Source: Rhodoplanes sp963840055 (GTDB lineage: Bacteria; Pseudomonadota; Alphaproteobacteria; Rhizobiales; Xanthobacteraceae). Taken from it: a stretch of 64,000 nt of DNA. Each line of letters opens with the position of its first letter. Positions within the stretch are counted from its first letter, which is position 1. This document shows, in pieces, positions 15,179-23,628 of the stretch. Position numbers and translations under genes: made by a program. The stretch is taken from contig CAWIXM010000002.1 in the NCBI GenBank assembly GCA_963840055.1, positions 18,440-82,439 on the forward strand. Reading direction: 5' to 3'. The notes under the pieces are model-generated. The model saw nothing but the letters and a program-made list of their open reading frames with translations, was not told the origin of the DNA and searched no databases.

Positions 15179-16036
15179 CTAATGCCCCGGCAGTACCAAG
15201 AACTTCGGCCTGGCCGGCAGCGTCGCCTTGGAGAGCACGATCGACGGCGTGTCGGCAATCTCGACGTCATAGTCGCTGCGCACGCGGTCGAGAAACCGGT
15301 TGAGCGTGTATGAGCTGAAATAGTGCATCGGGATCATCAGCGGGGCCTTGAGCGCCTTGATGACTTCCAACATGCCCTCGACATCGAGCGTATAGGTCCC
15401 ATCGATCGGGACGAGCACGACGTCGACACGGCCGATCTCGTTGAGCTGTTGCTGGTTCAGCGTGTGATGGAGGTGGCCGAGATGGGCGATGCACAGCGCG
15501 GCGACCTCGAAGACGAAGATCGAGTTGCCGTGGCGCTCGGTGCCGTCGCCGTCCCAGGTGCGGATATTGGTGGCGACGCTGCGCACCCGCACGTCGCGAA
15601 AAGTCTGGTCGTGCGCGGCCGGTTTGCCGTCGTCGCGCCAGCCGCGCAGAACGAGCTTGATGCCGGGATCCGGGTTGAGGCTGTAATGCGTCGAATGCGC
15701 CTTGTTCATCGTCACGATGTCGGGGACGATCGGCGGCCGCACATAGTCGTTGTAATCGGTCGCGATGCGCACGAGCTGCGGGCTCTCGATCAGGAAGGTC
15801 GAGTGGCCGACATAGGTCAGCCGCACCTGATCGGCGGCGAGCGCCGCCTGCCTGAAGGCCGCCGGAATGACGCGCGGCGGCGCAGATGAGACGAGGCCCG
15901 GGCAAGACGCGATCATCTCCGGCTTCGGCGCGGGCGGCGTCGGCGCCGGCGCTTGCGCCACGGCGTGCCTGCTCGACGCGAGCATAAGCCCCGCCACGGC
16001 GGCTAACATGATCAACATACGAGAAACCGGCGTCAT
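15179..16036 (-). CDS. Exported MBL-fold (UlaG-like) metallo-hydrolase
   Basis: A 285-residue metallo-beta-lactamase-fold protein. The start at 16036 has GGAG six bases upstream and opens a signal peptide (MLIMLAAVAGLMLASSRHAVAQA). An earlier ATG at 16048 is possible. The fold's first strands read VRLTYVGHSTFLIES and RIATDYNDYV. Instead of the classical HxHxDH motif, a degenerate NKAHSTHYS region is present, followed by HLGHLHHTL and PMHYFSSY, as in UlaG/YjjX-type members. Substrate unknown. It is convergent with the aromatic operon. Confidence 0.78.
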   Translation of the reverse strand: MTPVSRMLIMLAAVAGLMLASSRHAVAQAPAPTPPAPKPEMIASCPGLVSSAPPRVIPAAFRQAALAADQVRLTYVGHSTFLIESPQLVRIATDYNDYVRPPIVPDIVTMNKAHSTHYSLNPDPGIKLVLRGWRDDGKPAAHDQTFRDVRVRSVATNIRTWDGDGTERHGNSIFVFEVAALCIAHLGHLHHTLNQQQLNEIGRVDVVLVPIDGTYTLDVEGMLEVIKALKAPLMIPMHYFSSYTLNRFLDRVRSDYDVEIADTPSIVLSKATLPARPKFLVLPGH

Positions 16037-16247
16037 GGGGCGCTCCATGCCGTTGGTCGTGCGGCAACCATAGCGCATCGACACGGGCGGCGCGTGACCC
16101 CCACGAACACAAATCGATGATCGATCGCGTGACGGCGAGCAAGCTCGGTCTTGCGACAGCGCGGTTGAAATGAATGGCGAGAGCGCAACCACCCGTGCGG
16201 CTCGGAGGCCGTCGATTGGAATCGATCGCGAGAAGCTGCTCGCTAGA

Positions 16248-17123
16248 TCAGCGCTCGACGATGAGCCCGCGCGACGTCACCACGACCCAGTGGCCATCCT
16301 GTTTGCGGATCTTCTCCACCCGGCCGAGCCCCGGCAGCGTGTCGCCCGGCTCCACCTGGATGAGACCGTCGCGCCCCTCGATCAGCGCCATTCCGTGACG
16401 CGCTTGGTAAAGCGACCAGCCGTTGACGATGGACGTTTTCTTGGCCCCCGCCGGAGCGCCGATGGCGCCGGTGACATCCGGCGAAGCTGCTGCGACGGCC
16501 TGAGCCGTTTGCGTGCTGCGGCGCTCCAGCCGATCGATCGCATCGCTGATCTTGGCGAGTTTCTGCGTCGGTTCGGCCTGCGCGCGCTCGCTTCGATCGA
16601 GGCGCTCGGCGATGCGCGCGGTGCGCGCGTGCATATCCTGCGTCGAGGTCTCGACGCTCGTGCGCAGCGCGGCAAGCTGCTGCTCCATGCGGTCGAGCGC
16701 GGTCTTGAGCGGCGCCGCGGCGGCCGCCCCCCGATTGCCGCTCGCGCCCAACCCGCCGACCGCCAGCGACCCCGCGAGGGCGCCCACCGCGGCGGCAAAC
16801 GCCACGATCGCCCCGAGGAGGATGAGCCGCTTGAGGCGAAAGGTCCGAACCGGCGTGAACCCGGTGGGCATGCCGCCGCCATACCATGCGCCATCCATCG
16901 CAAAGGCCGGAAGATTGGCGATCCGCCCATCGTCCGCATCCTCGCCGGCGCCAGGGTAACCGCCATGCGCACCCGCCGCATCGCTGGCCGTGATTCGCCG
17001 GACGCGCCCGCGGAACGAGCTTTCATTCGGAGCCGGAACCGTCCCGTTCCCCTCTTCGGACGGCCCAAGATCGAGCTCGTCCTGGCCGGGATCGAAGTTC
17101 GGATTGCTCTTGCGCTTGCCCAT
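16248..17123 (-). CDS. Single-span membrane protein with coiled coil, unknown function
   Basis: A 291-residue protein of a kind seen in rhizobial genomes; no named family is recognised. Residues 1-90 are polar, probably cytoplasmic. One membrane segment (about 99-122, LILLGAIVAFAAAVGALAGSL) follows. A helical region with heptad-like content (about 135-200, MEQQLAALRTSVETSTQDM) comes next, and a compact C-terminal domain (about 230-291, GWSLYQARHGMALIEGRDGL then PGDTLPGLGRVEKI) ends the protein. This frame was chosen over two overlapping ones because only it has the membrane span and a plausible folded end. It lies downstream of adenosine kinase on the same strand. Confidence 0.7.
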   Translation of the reverse strand: MGKRKSNPNFDPGQDELDLGPSEEGNGTVPAPNESSFRGRVRRITASDAAGAHGGYPGAGEDADDGRIANLPAFAMDGAWYGGGMPTGFTPVRTFRLKRLILLGAIVAFAAAVGALAGSLAVGGLGASGNRGAAAAAPLKTALDRMEQQLAALRTSVETSTQDMHARTARIAERLDRSERAQAEPTQKLAKISDAIDRLERRSTQTAQAVAAASPDVTGAIGAPAGAKKTSIVNGWSLYQARHGMALIEGRDGLIQVEPGDTLPGLGRVEKIRKQDGHWVVVTSRGLIVER

Positions 17124-17193
17124 GGCCTGCTCCGATCAGGACATTTTCCCGGCAGCGGAGCGAGTGTCATGCCCCCCGTCCGTTCACTGATCG

Positions 17194-17222
17194 GTAACCA
17201 ATATTGCTTACCAATTGGTTAC
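17194..17222. promoter_or_regulatory. Inverted repeat upstream of the membrane-protein gene
   Basis: GTAACCAAT (17194-17202) and ATTGGTTAC (17214-17222) are perfect 9-base arms around an 11-base centre that itself contains ATTGCTTACC, a near copy of the arm. It lies between the adenosine kinase stop and the membrane-protein start. There is no T run, so an operator is as likely as a terminator. Confidence 0.4.
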
Positions 17223-17261
17223 TTTCGCCCGGCCAGCCCGTTTCTGCACAGGGCGGTGGGA

Positions 17262-18263
17262 TCAGCCCAGCAGCCCGTTGTCCTGGGCAAGCGCCTTGAG
17301 CGAGGTCTCCGGCCGCGCCCCCAGATGCTGGATCACCTCCGCCGCGGCGAGGGCGCCGAGCCGCGCCGCATCTTCGGTCGCAAGCTCGCGGGCAAGTCCG
17401 AACAAGAACCCGGCGGCGAACAGGTCCCCTGCCCCGGTGGTGTCCACCACCCGCTCGACCGGCACGGCGTGCACGGCCTGGGTGTTCTCGCGGGTGACGA
17501 CAATGCATCCCTTTTCGCTACGCGTGACCACCGCGAGCCGCGCATCGGCGCGCAACGCGGCGATTGCGGTGGCGAAATCGCTCGTCTGATAGAGGCTGTG
17601 CAGCTCGGTCTCGTTCGCGAACAGAAGATCGATCGTGCCTCCGCGAATGAGCCCGAGGAACTCGTCGCGCCAGCGATCGACGCAAAACGAATCCGATAGC
17701 GTGAGCGCCACTATCCTTCCGGCGCCGTGGGCGATTTTCGCCGCCTTGAGGAAAGCGTCCTTGGCGTCCTTCGGGTCCCACAAATAGCCTTCGAGATAGG
17801 TGATCGCGGAGGCCGCCACCGCCTCCGGGTCGATGTCGCTCGGGTGCAGGTCCTGCGCCGCGCCCAGATAGGTGTTGAGCGTACGCTCGCCGTCCGGCGT
17901 CACGACCACATAGCAGCGCCCGGTGGAGGAGCCGTCGATCGCCGGCGGGGTATCGAAGGCGACGCCTGCCGCCCGGATGTCGTGGGTGAAGATGCGGCCG
18001 AGGTCATCGTTCTTGACCTTCCCGACAAAGGCCGCGCGCGCCCCGAAGCTCGCGGCGCCGACAATGGTGTTCGCGGCCGAGCCGCCGGACACCTCGATGG
18101 TTGGGCCCATCTTTGCGTAAAGCGCCTCGGCCTGCGCTTCGTCGATCAGCGCCATTCCGCCTTTGTGCATCCCGTGATTGACGAGGAAATCATCCTCGGC
18201 GCGGGCGATCACGTCGACGATCGCGTTGCCGATACCGAGCACGTCGAAGCGGAGGGCTGCCAT
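17262..18263 (-). CDS. Adenosine kinase (PfkB family)
   Basis: A 333-residue ribokinase-family sugar/nucleoside kinase that phosphorylates adenosine to AMP in purine salvage. The N-terminal GIGNAIVDVIA, the GGSAANT substrate loop at about 59-65 and the C-terminal catalytic signature VDTTGAGDLFAAGFL (PfkB motif 2, catalytic Asp in GAGD) are all visible. Length and position beside trpS match rhizobial genes annotated as adenosine kinase. Another PfkB sugar kinase activity cannot be excluded from motifs alone. Confidence 0.88.
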   Translation of the reverse strand: MAALRFDVLGIGNAIVDVIARAEDDFLVNHGMHKGGMALIDEAQAEALYAKMGPTIEVSGGSAANTIVGAASFGARAAFVGKVKNDDLGRIFTHDIRAAGVAFDTPPAIDGSSTGRCYVVVTPDGERTLNTYLGAAQDLHPSDIDPEAVAASAITYLEGYLWDPKDAKDAFLKAAKIAHGAGRIVALTLSDSFCVDRWRDEFLGLIRGGTIDLLFANETELHSLYQTSDFATAIAALRADARLAVVTRSEKGCIVVTRENTQAVHAVPVERVVDTTGAGDLFAAGFLFGLARELATEDAARLGALAAAEVIQHLGARPETSLKALAQDNGLLG

Positions 18264-18396
18264 GTGGAGCTTGCGTGTTGAGAGGGGCCGAATGGAGATG
18301 GCTGCACTATAGCGGCGCGGCGCGCGCTTTCAACGCCCCTTGCGCTGCCACGCCCCGCCGTGGCATGCACGCGCGCGCAATGCAAGGAGTGGCGCG

Positions 18397-19431
18397 ATGA
18401 CGTTCAAAGAACGGGTTTTTTCCGGGGTCCAGCCGACCGGCAACCTCCACCTCGGCAATTATCTCGGCGCCATTGCGCGGTTCGTCGCCCTGCAGGACAG
18501 CTACGACTGCATCTACTGCGTAGTCGATCTGCACGCCATCACGGTATGGCAGGACCCGGCCGAATTGCCGCGCGCCACCCGGGAAGTGACTGCGGCGTTT
18601 CTCGCCTCCGGGATCGATCCAAAGGAACACATCGTGTTCAATCAGAGCCAGGTCGCCGAGCATGCCGAGCTCGCCTGGGTGTTCAGCTGCGTCGCCCGCA
18701 TGGGCTGGCTCAACCGCATGACCCAGTTCAAGGAGAAGGCGGGCAAGGACCGCGAAAACGCCTCCGTCGGCCTGTTCGCCTACCCCAATCTGATGGCCGC
18801 CGACATCCTGGTCTACCGCGCCACCCATGTTCCGGTCGGCGAGGACCAGAAGCAGCATCTCGAATTGTCGCGCGACATCGCGCAGAAATTCAACAACGAC
18901 TTCGCCGCCTCGATCAAGGCGCATGGTTTCGGCGAGACGTTCTTTCCGTTGCCCGAGCCGCTGATCGCTGGTCCGGCGACGCGCGTGATGAGCCTGCGCG
19001 ACGGCTCGAAGAAGATGTCGAAATCCGAGCCATCGGATTATTCGCGCATCAATCTCACCGACGACGCCGACGCGATCGCGCAGAAGATCCGCAAGGCCAA
19101 GACCGATCCCGCACCGCTGCCGAGCGAGGAAAAAGGGCTCGAGCCGCGGCCCGAGGCCGACAATCTCGTGGGCATCTACGCAGCACTCGCCGGCGTGCCG
19201 AAGGCGCAGGTGCTTGCCGAATTCGGCGGCGCGCAGTTTTCGTCTTTCAAGTCAGCGCTTGTCGATCTCGCGGTGGAAAAGCTCGGCCCCCTCGCGGCGG
19301 AAATGAAACGGCTGGTCCAGGACCCGGTCTACATCGATTCCGTGCTCGCCGACGGCGCCGCTCGCGCGCAGACGATCGCCGCCGAAACCATGAAGGCGGT
19401 CAAAGACATTGTCGGATTCGTGCGACGTTGA
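18397..19431 (+). CDS. trpS: Tryptophanyl-tRNA synthetase
   Basis: A 344-residue class I aminoacyl-tRNA synthetase that charges tRNA-Trp. The N-terminal FSGVQPTGNLHLGNYLGA holds the HIGH-like signature, and the KMSKS loop is KKMSKSEPSD. The VPVGEDQKQHLE segment is the Trp-binding region typical of TrpRS. The start at 18397 has AAGGAG seven bases upstream; the open frame extends 19 codons further without support. In this lineage trpS normally stands next to usp and nfu, as here. Confidence 0.97.
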   Translation: MTFKERVFSGVQPTGNLHLGNYLGAIARFVALQDSYDCIYCVVDLHAITVWQDPAELPRATREVTAAFLASGIDPKEHIVFNQSQVAEHAELAWVFSCVARMGWLNRMTQFKEKAGKDRENASVGLFAYPNLMAADILVYRATHVPVGEDQKQHLELSRDIAQKFNNDFAASIKAHGFGETFFPLPEPLIAGPATRVMSLRDGSKKMSKSEPSDYSRINLTDDADAIAQKIRKAKTDPAPLPSEEKGLEPRPEADNLVGIYAALAGVPKAQVLAEFGGAQFSSFKSALVDLAVEKLGPLAAEMKRLVQDPVYIDSVLADGAARAQTIAAETMKAVKDIVGFVRR

Positions 19432-19561
19432 GCCGTCCGATGCAGTCACCACAATTAATGCAACCGCTGCATAGCGAGCCTCCCGTCTTGTGCGCACAAT
19501 GCCGCCCGTGGCAGCATGCGCGCCGGACGGCGGCTGGACCGGGGACCGCCGACAGACATCC

Positions 19562-20056
19562 ATGAGCCTAAAGCGCCGCAGTTACGAGACTGGACACAAG
19601 CCGAAATTCCTCGTGATCATCGACGACACGCCTGAATGCGACCGCGCCGTCTATTATGCGAGCCGGCGCGCCGCTCGCACCGGCGGCGACGTCATCATGT
19701 TGCGCGTGATCGAGATGAAGGACCGCGCGCAGCAATGGCTCGGCGTCGCCGACATCATGAAGGCGGAGGCGCAGGAGGCGGCCGACGAGGCGCTGACCCG
19801 CTTCGCCGCGCGTGCGGAGGCGGTGTCCGGCCTCACGCCGGAGCGAATTATCCGCGAGGGGGAGCCCGCCGAGGAGATTCTCAAGCTGATCGACGACGAT
19901 GAGGACATCGCCGTGCTCGTTCTCGCCGCCGGCTTCGAAAAAGACGACCCAGGCCCGCTGGTGTCTAGCCTGAGCAAGGCGGTAGGGTCCTTTCCGATCC
20001 CGATCGGGATCGTCCCGGCCCATCTGAGCGACGAGGAACTCGACGCCCTAAGCTGA
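19562..20056 (+). CDS. Universal stress protein (UspA family)
   Basis: A 164-residue Usp-fold protein. It begins with the FLVIIDDTPECDRAVYYASRRA strand-helix unit and contains an EIL...DIAVLVLAAG segment; the C-terminal strand is PIPIGIVPAHLS. The ATP-binding G-x2-G-x9-G-S/T motif is not clearly present, so it may be of the non-nucleotide-binding kind. The start at 19562 removes 24 poorly conserved residues of the open frame. It stands between trpS and nfu. The exact stress role is unknown. Confidence 0.85.
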   Translation: MSLKRRSYETGHKPKFLVIIDDTPECDRAVYYASRRAARTGGDVIMLRVIEMKDRAQQWLGVADIMKAEAQEAADEALTRFAARAEAVSGLTPERIIREGEPAEEILKLIDDDEDIAVLVLAAGFEKDDPGPLVSSLSKAVGSFPIPIGIVPAHLSDEELDALS

Positions 20057-20122
20057 CGGCGAGGGCCGAAAAGCGGTTGACGCTCGCGCGTCGAAGGCAC
20101 ATGTCATGCCTTATACCGTCCA

Positions 20123-20143
20123 TCCGCGGCCTTGAACCGCGGA
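20123..20143 (+). promoter_or_regulatory. Hairpin just upstream of the nfu ribosome site
   Basis: TCCGCGG and CCGCGGA form perfect 7-base arms with a 7-base loop and end three bases before AAGGAG of the nfu gene. In mRNA this could influence ribosome access. It may equally be the end of the usp transcript. Confidence 0.35.
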
Positions 20144-20156
20144 CAAGGAGATCGTC

Positions 20157-20717
20157 ATGTTCATCCAGACCGAGACCACGCCTAACCCGGCCACCTTGAA
20201 GTTCCTGCCGGGACGCAGTGTCCTGCCGCATGGGACGCTCGATATTCGCGACAAAGAGGAGGCGGCGCAGTCGCCGCTCGCCGCCCGCCTGTTCGATATC
20301 CCCGGCGTCAGCGGCGTCTTCTTCGGCTCGGACTTCATCACCATCACGCGCGCGAGCGGCGAATGGCAGCAGCTCAAGCCGGCGATCCTCGGCGCGATCA
20401 TGGCGCACTTCATGTCGGGCGCACCTCTCCTGACAAGCGACGCCCCGGTCAAGGCCGGCAGCGAGGACGAGTTCTTCGAGGAGAAGGACGCCGAGACCGT
20501 CGAAATCATCAAGGACATCATCGAGAACCGGGTGCGTCCGGCGGTGGCCAATGACGGCGGCGACATCACCTTCCGCGGCTTCAAAGAGGGCGTCGTCTAT
20601 CTCAACATGAAGGGCGCATGTTCCGGCTGCCCGTCCTCCACAGCGACCCTCAAGCACGGCATTCAGAACCTCCTGCGCCACTACGTGCCGGAGGTGGTCG
20701 AGGTCCGGCCAGTGTGA
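20157..20717 (+). CDS. NifU-like Fe-S cluster scaffold/carrier protein (Nfu type)
   Basis: A 186-residue Nfu protein that carries [4Fe-4S] clusters to apo-proteins. The N-terminal domain (about 1-90, MFIQTETTPNPATLKFLPG) is the Nfu_N domain. The C-terminal NifU domain (about 112-186) has DIIENRVRPAVANDGGDI and the cluster-binding GACSGCPSS with its CxxC pair. ACAAGGAG lies before the ATG. The gene is conserved beside tsaB in this order of bacteria. Confidence 0.95.
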   Translation: MFIQTETTPNPATLKFLPGRSVLPHGTLDIRDKEEAAQSPLAARLFDIPGVSGVFFGSDFITITRASGEWQQLKPAILGAIMAHFMSGAPLLTSDAPVKAGSEDEFFEEKDAETVEIIKDIIENRVRPAVANDGGDITFRGFKEGVVYLNMKGACSGCPSSTATLKHGIQNLLRHYVPEVVEVRPV

Positions 20718-21035
20718 GTTAACCGGCTCACGTGCCGGACGATGCGCCCGGCCATGTTCGTCTGTCCCACTACAAATTCATCCTCCCCGTGAAAGATCCT
20801 TCACGGGGGTGGATTTGAAAATGCCGGCCCCCGCATGTCGCGAGCGGCTCCGCTGCGCTTCTCACCATGAGCACGAAAGCCGGGTCAGCACCCTTCGCCC
20901 ACCTTGGAATTCCCTAGTTCGCTGAGTTGCTTCCTCGCTTCCCAGGCCACAGGGCCGCTTGCGCATTTCCTTCCGGGGCGGCAGGTTGCGGGATTGCGCC
21001 GCCATTGGCGCCGGCAACCGGAGCTGACCTGTCTG
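20718..21035. other. Intergenic region between nfu and tsaB
   Basis: A 318-base gap. It contains the stem-loop at 20785-20808. An open frame in the tsaB frame runs back to 20904, but it has no conserved residues before Met at 21036 and is not counted as coding. No RNA gene was recognised. Confidence 0.4.
20785..20808 (+). terminator. Stem-loop downstream of nfu
   Basis: CCCCGTGAA and TTCACGGGG form a perfect 9-base stem with a 6-base loop, about 70 bases after the nfu stop. There is no following T run, so it is a possible transcript end or processing signal rather than a textbook intrinsic terminator. Confidence 0.4.
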
Positions 21036-21719
21036 ATGCGCGTACTGGCGATTGATACCGCGCTAGCGGCTTGCTCCGCCGCGCTGCTCGACCTCGACCG
21101 CGGCGGCATACTCGCCCACCAATCGCAGGCGATGGAGCGGGGCCACGCCGAAGCCCTGCTGCCGATGATCGCGCGAGTGATGAGCGAGGCGAAACTGGAG
21201 TTCGCTGAGCTCGACCGCATCGCCGTCACGATCGGGCCCGGGAGCTTCACCGGGATCCGGGTCGGAGTCGCCGCCGCGCGGGGCATCGCGCTCGCCGCCG
21301 ACAAGCCAATCGTCGCACTCACCACCCTCGCCTCCTTCGCCGCGCCCCATATCGCCACCGACGACACCAATCCGCTCTTGTCAGCGATCGATGCGCGTAA
21401 TGAGCAGCTCTATATTCAACTGATTGGCCGCGGAGGCCGCGCGATCATCGCGCCGCGCGTGGCGGGGCTGCGCGAGGCGGTTCGCATTGCCTCGGGAACG
21501 CCGACCCGCGTCGTCGGCTCGGGCGCCGGACTCATTCACGCTCACTGGCTGGCCGGCGAGCCACAGCCGTTGCTGGTGGAGGCGACGCCGGCGCCGGACA
21601 TCGATTGGGTCGCGCGCCTGGGAGCCGTCGCGGCCGAGACGACCCCGCATCCGAAGCCGCTCTATCTGCGCAACGCCAACGCCCGGCCGCAGGATGCGTT
21701 TCGCCTGTCGCGCCGATGA
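21036..21719 (+). CDS. tsaB: tRNA threonylcarbamoyladenosine biosynthesis protein TsaB
   Basis: A 227-residue ASKHA-fold protein, partner of TsaD in making t6A at position 37 of ANN-reading tRNAs. It begins MRVLAIDTALAACSAAL, with ERGHAEALLPMI at about 37-48 and the family signature GPGSFTGIRVGVAAARG at about 69-85. It lacks the metal-binding histidines of TsaD, as expected. The stop overlaps the rimI start as ATGA, so the two are coupled. Confidence 0.95.
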   Translation: MRVLAIDTALAACSAALLDLDRGGILAHQSQAMERGHAEALLPMIARVMSEAKLEFAELDRIAVTIGPGSFTGIRVGVAAARGIALAADKPIVALTTLASFAAPHIATDDTNPLLSAIDARNEQLYIQLIGRGGRAIIAPRVAGLREAVRIASGTPTRVVGSGAGLIHAHWLAGEPQPLLVEATPAPDIDWVARLGAVAAETTPHPKPLYLRNANARPQDAFRLSRR

Positions 21720-22201
21720 TCGCTCTGGTCCGCAGATGGTTTGGCCCCAGCGAGGCCGCGCTATCGGAAGCGGGCCCACGCGACAGCGCCGCCCTCTCCC
21801 ATCTTCATGCAAGGTCGTTCCAGCGCGGCTGGAGCGAGGCCGAGTTCGAACGGCTGCTGCTCGACCGCAGCGTGATGGTCGACCGCGCGGCCTTCGGACG
21901 CGAACTCGCCGGCTTCATCATGTCGCGGCGGGCGGCCGACGAAGCGGAAATCCTCTCGGTCGCCGTCTCCGCCGCCCCGCGCGGGCGCGGCCTCGCCGGC
22001 CGGCTGTTGACGCTGCATCTGCGCAAACTCGCCGGGCTGGGCGTGCGGCGCGTCTTCCTCGAAGTCGATGAGGGTAACGTCGCCGCGCGGCGGCTCTACC
22101 GGACGGCCGGATTTCGCGAGATCGGCCGCCGGAAGGAATATTTCCGGCCGGCGCTGGGCTCCCCCGCCACTGCGCTCGTGCTGCGGCGCGATCTTGCCTG
22201 A
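21716..22201 (+). CDS. rimI: Ribosomal-protein-alanine N-acetyltransferase RimI
   Basis: A 161-residue GNAT acetyltransferase. The acetyl-CoA-binding loop reads VSAAPRGRGLAGRLL, and the C-terminal LEVDEGNVAARRLYRTAGFREIGRR is the usual RimI end. Family members acetylate the N-terminus of ribosomal protein S18. Coupled to tsaB by an ATGA overlap, the common arrangement in alphaproteobacteria. Confidence 0.92.
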   Translation: MIALVRRWFGPSEAALSEAGPRDSAALSHLHARSFQRGWSEAEFERLLLDRSVMVDRAAFGRELAGFIMSRRAADEAEILSVAVSAAPRGRGLAGRLLTLHLRKLAGLGVRRVFLEVDEGNVAARRLYRTAGFREIGRRKEYFRPALGSPATALVLRRDLA

Positions 22202-22272
22202 GCGGCGCGATGGACGTAGTTTTTCTCGCCTATGATCGTCGGGCCTTTTCCAAAGTAACGGCGGAGCATCTC

Positions 22273-22707
22273 GTGACCGAGCAGCGCGCGACCAATATCG
22301 AGGCGCAATGCGTAGCCAATGGCATGCGCATGACCGAGCAGCGGCGCATCATCGCCCGCGTGCTTGCACAATCGGCCGACCATCCCGACGTCGAGGAATT
22401 GTACCGACGCTGCGCCGGCATCGACCCGCATATTTCGATCTCCACCGTCTATCGTACGGTGAAGCTGTTCGAAGACGCCGGCATCATCGAGCGCCATGAT
22501 TTTCGCGAAGGCCGCGCCCGCTACGAACAAATCCGCGAGTCTCACCATGATCATCTCGTCAATCTGCGCACCGGCGAGGTGATCGAGTTCCAGTCGGAGG
22601 AGATCGAGCGGCTCCAGCGCGAGATTGCACGTAAGCTCGGCTATCGTCTGGTCGACCATCGGCTCGAACTATACGCGGTTCCGCTCGACGAGCCGGCAAA
22701 GAGCTGA
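22273..22707 (+). CDS. Fur-family metal-responsive regulator (Fur/Mur)
   Basis: A 144-residue Fur-family repressor. The winged helix covers about 20-85 (RMTEQRRIIARVLAQSADHPDVEEL, then ISISTVYRTVKLFEDAG). The metal sites are in DFREGRARYEQ and HHDHLVNLRTG. There is no C-terminal CxxC zinc pair, a pattern usual for alphaproteobacterial Fur, several of which act as manganese-responsive Mur. I prefer the GTG at 22273 (GGAG six bases upstream, family-like length). An ATG at 22210 would add 21 residues but has a weak ribosome site. The stop overlaps the plsC start (TGATG). Confidence 0.9.
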   Translation: MTEQRATNIEAQCVANGMRMTEQRRIIARVLAQSADHPDVEELYRRCAGIDPHISISTVYRTVKLFEDAGIIERHDFREGRARYEQIRESHHDHLVNLRTGEVIEFQSEEIERLQREIARKLGYRLVDHRLELYAVPLDEPAKS

Positions 22708-23525
22708 TGCTGCGCCTCATCCTCGCTGGCGCGGGGATCGTCACCGCCATCGCCATCCTGTTGCCGTTCCAGGTGATCGCCGTGCGGTTCTCCTTGCCGA
22801 TGCAGCGGCGCATTCCGACGCTGTTTCACCGGCTGGTCTGCGCGCTGCTTGGGGTGCGCATCAAGATGATCGGCGCGCCGTCGTCGCAGCGCCCGCTGCT
22901 CATCGTCTCCAATCATGTGTCCTGGATCGACATATCGGTGATCACCGCGCTCGCCCCGGTCGCGTTCGTCGCCAAGCGCGAGGTCGCCTCCTGGCCGCTG
23001 TTCGGACTGTTCGCAAAGCTGCAGCGCTCGGTGTTCGTTGACCGCACGCGCCGGCACAAGACGCCGGAGGCCAATATCGAGATCGCGCGGCGGCTCGCCG
23101 ACGGCGATCCGGTCGTGCTGTTCGGCGAGGGCACGTCGAGCGACGGCAACCGCGTGCTGCCGTTCCGCAGCGCGCTGATCGGTGCGGCGCGCGATGCGCT
23201 TGCCGCGGCAGGACATGTCGAGCACATCCTGATACAGCCGCTGTCGATCGCCTATGTCGGATTCCACGGCCTGCCTATGGGGCGCCAGCACCGGCCGCTT
23301 ACGGCCTGGTACGGGGACCTCGACCTGTTTCCGCATCTGCGGACCGTGGTGCGCCGCGGCGCGCTCGACGCCGTGGTGAGTTGGGGCGAGCCGATCGCCT
23401 TCGGCGCAAACTCCGACCGCAAGGCCTTCGCCCGCACGCTCGAAACGGAGGTCCGCCGGCTCACCACCGCGGCGCTGCGGGGACGCGAGGGAAAGCGGGT
23501 TAGCGCGGCGGAAACGCAGCGGTGA
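22707..23525 (+). CDS. 1-acyl-sn-glycerol-3-phosphate acyltransferase (PlsC family)
   Basis: A 272-residue membrane-associated acyltransferase that makes phosphatidic acid or acylates related lipids. An N-terminal membrane helix (about 4-24) precedes the NHVSWID motif (NHx4D, motif I) at about 69-75 and FGEGTSSDG (motif III) at about 145. Related rhizobial proteins also include OlsA-type ornithine-lipid acyltransferases, so the acceptor lipid is not certain. Its start overlaps the fur-like gene stop by one base. Confidence 0.88.
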   Translation: MLRLILAGAGIVTAIAILLPFQVIAVRFSLPMQRRIPTLFHRLVCALLGVRIKMIGAPSSQRPLLIVSNHVSWIDISVITALAPVAFVAKREVASWPLFGLFAKLQRSVFVDRTRRHKTPEANIEIARRLADGDPVVLFGEGTSSDGNRVLPFRSALIGAARDALAAAGHVEHILIQPLSIAYVGFHGLPMGRQHRPLTAWYGDLDLFPHLRTVVRRGALDAVVSWGEPIAFGANSDRKAFARTLETEVRRLTTAALRGREGKRVSAAETQR

Positions 23526-23628
23526 CGGAAAGTCCGCCCCCAGAATGGGCCTATCGCAACGCCCGGCCGCATTGAAATGATGGCCGGCCGGCGAGCACCG
23601 ACCCCGGCGAGTGGCTTACGGCTTTCCG

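Noticed and set aside
16243..17170. Two alternative minus-strand frames overlapping the membrane-protein gene
   Set aside because: They are Arg-rich and lack a membrane span or conserved C-terminal domain; only the 16248-17123 frame looks like a folded protein.
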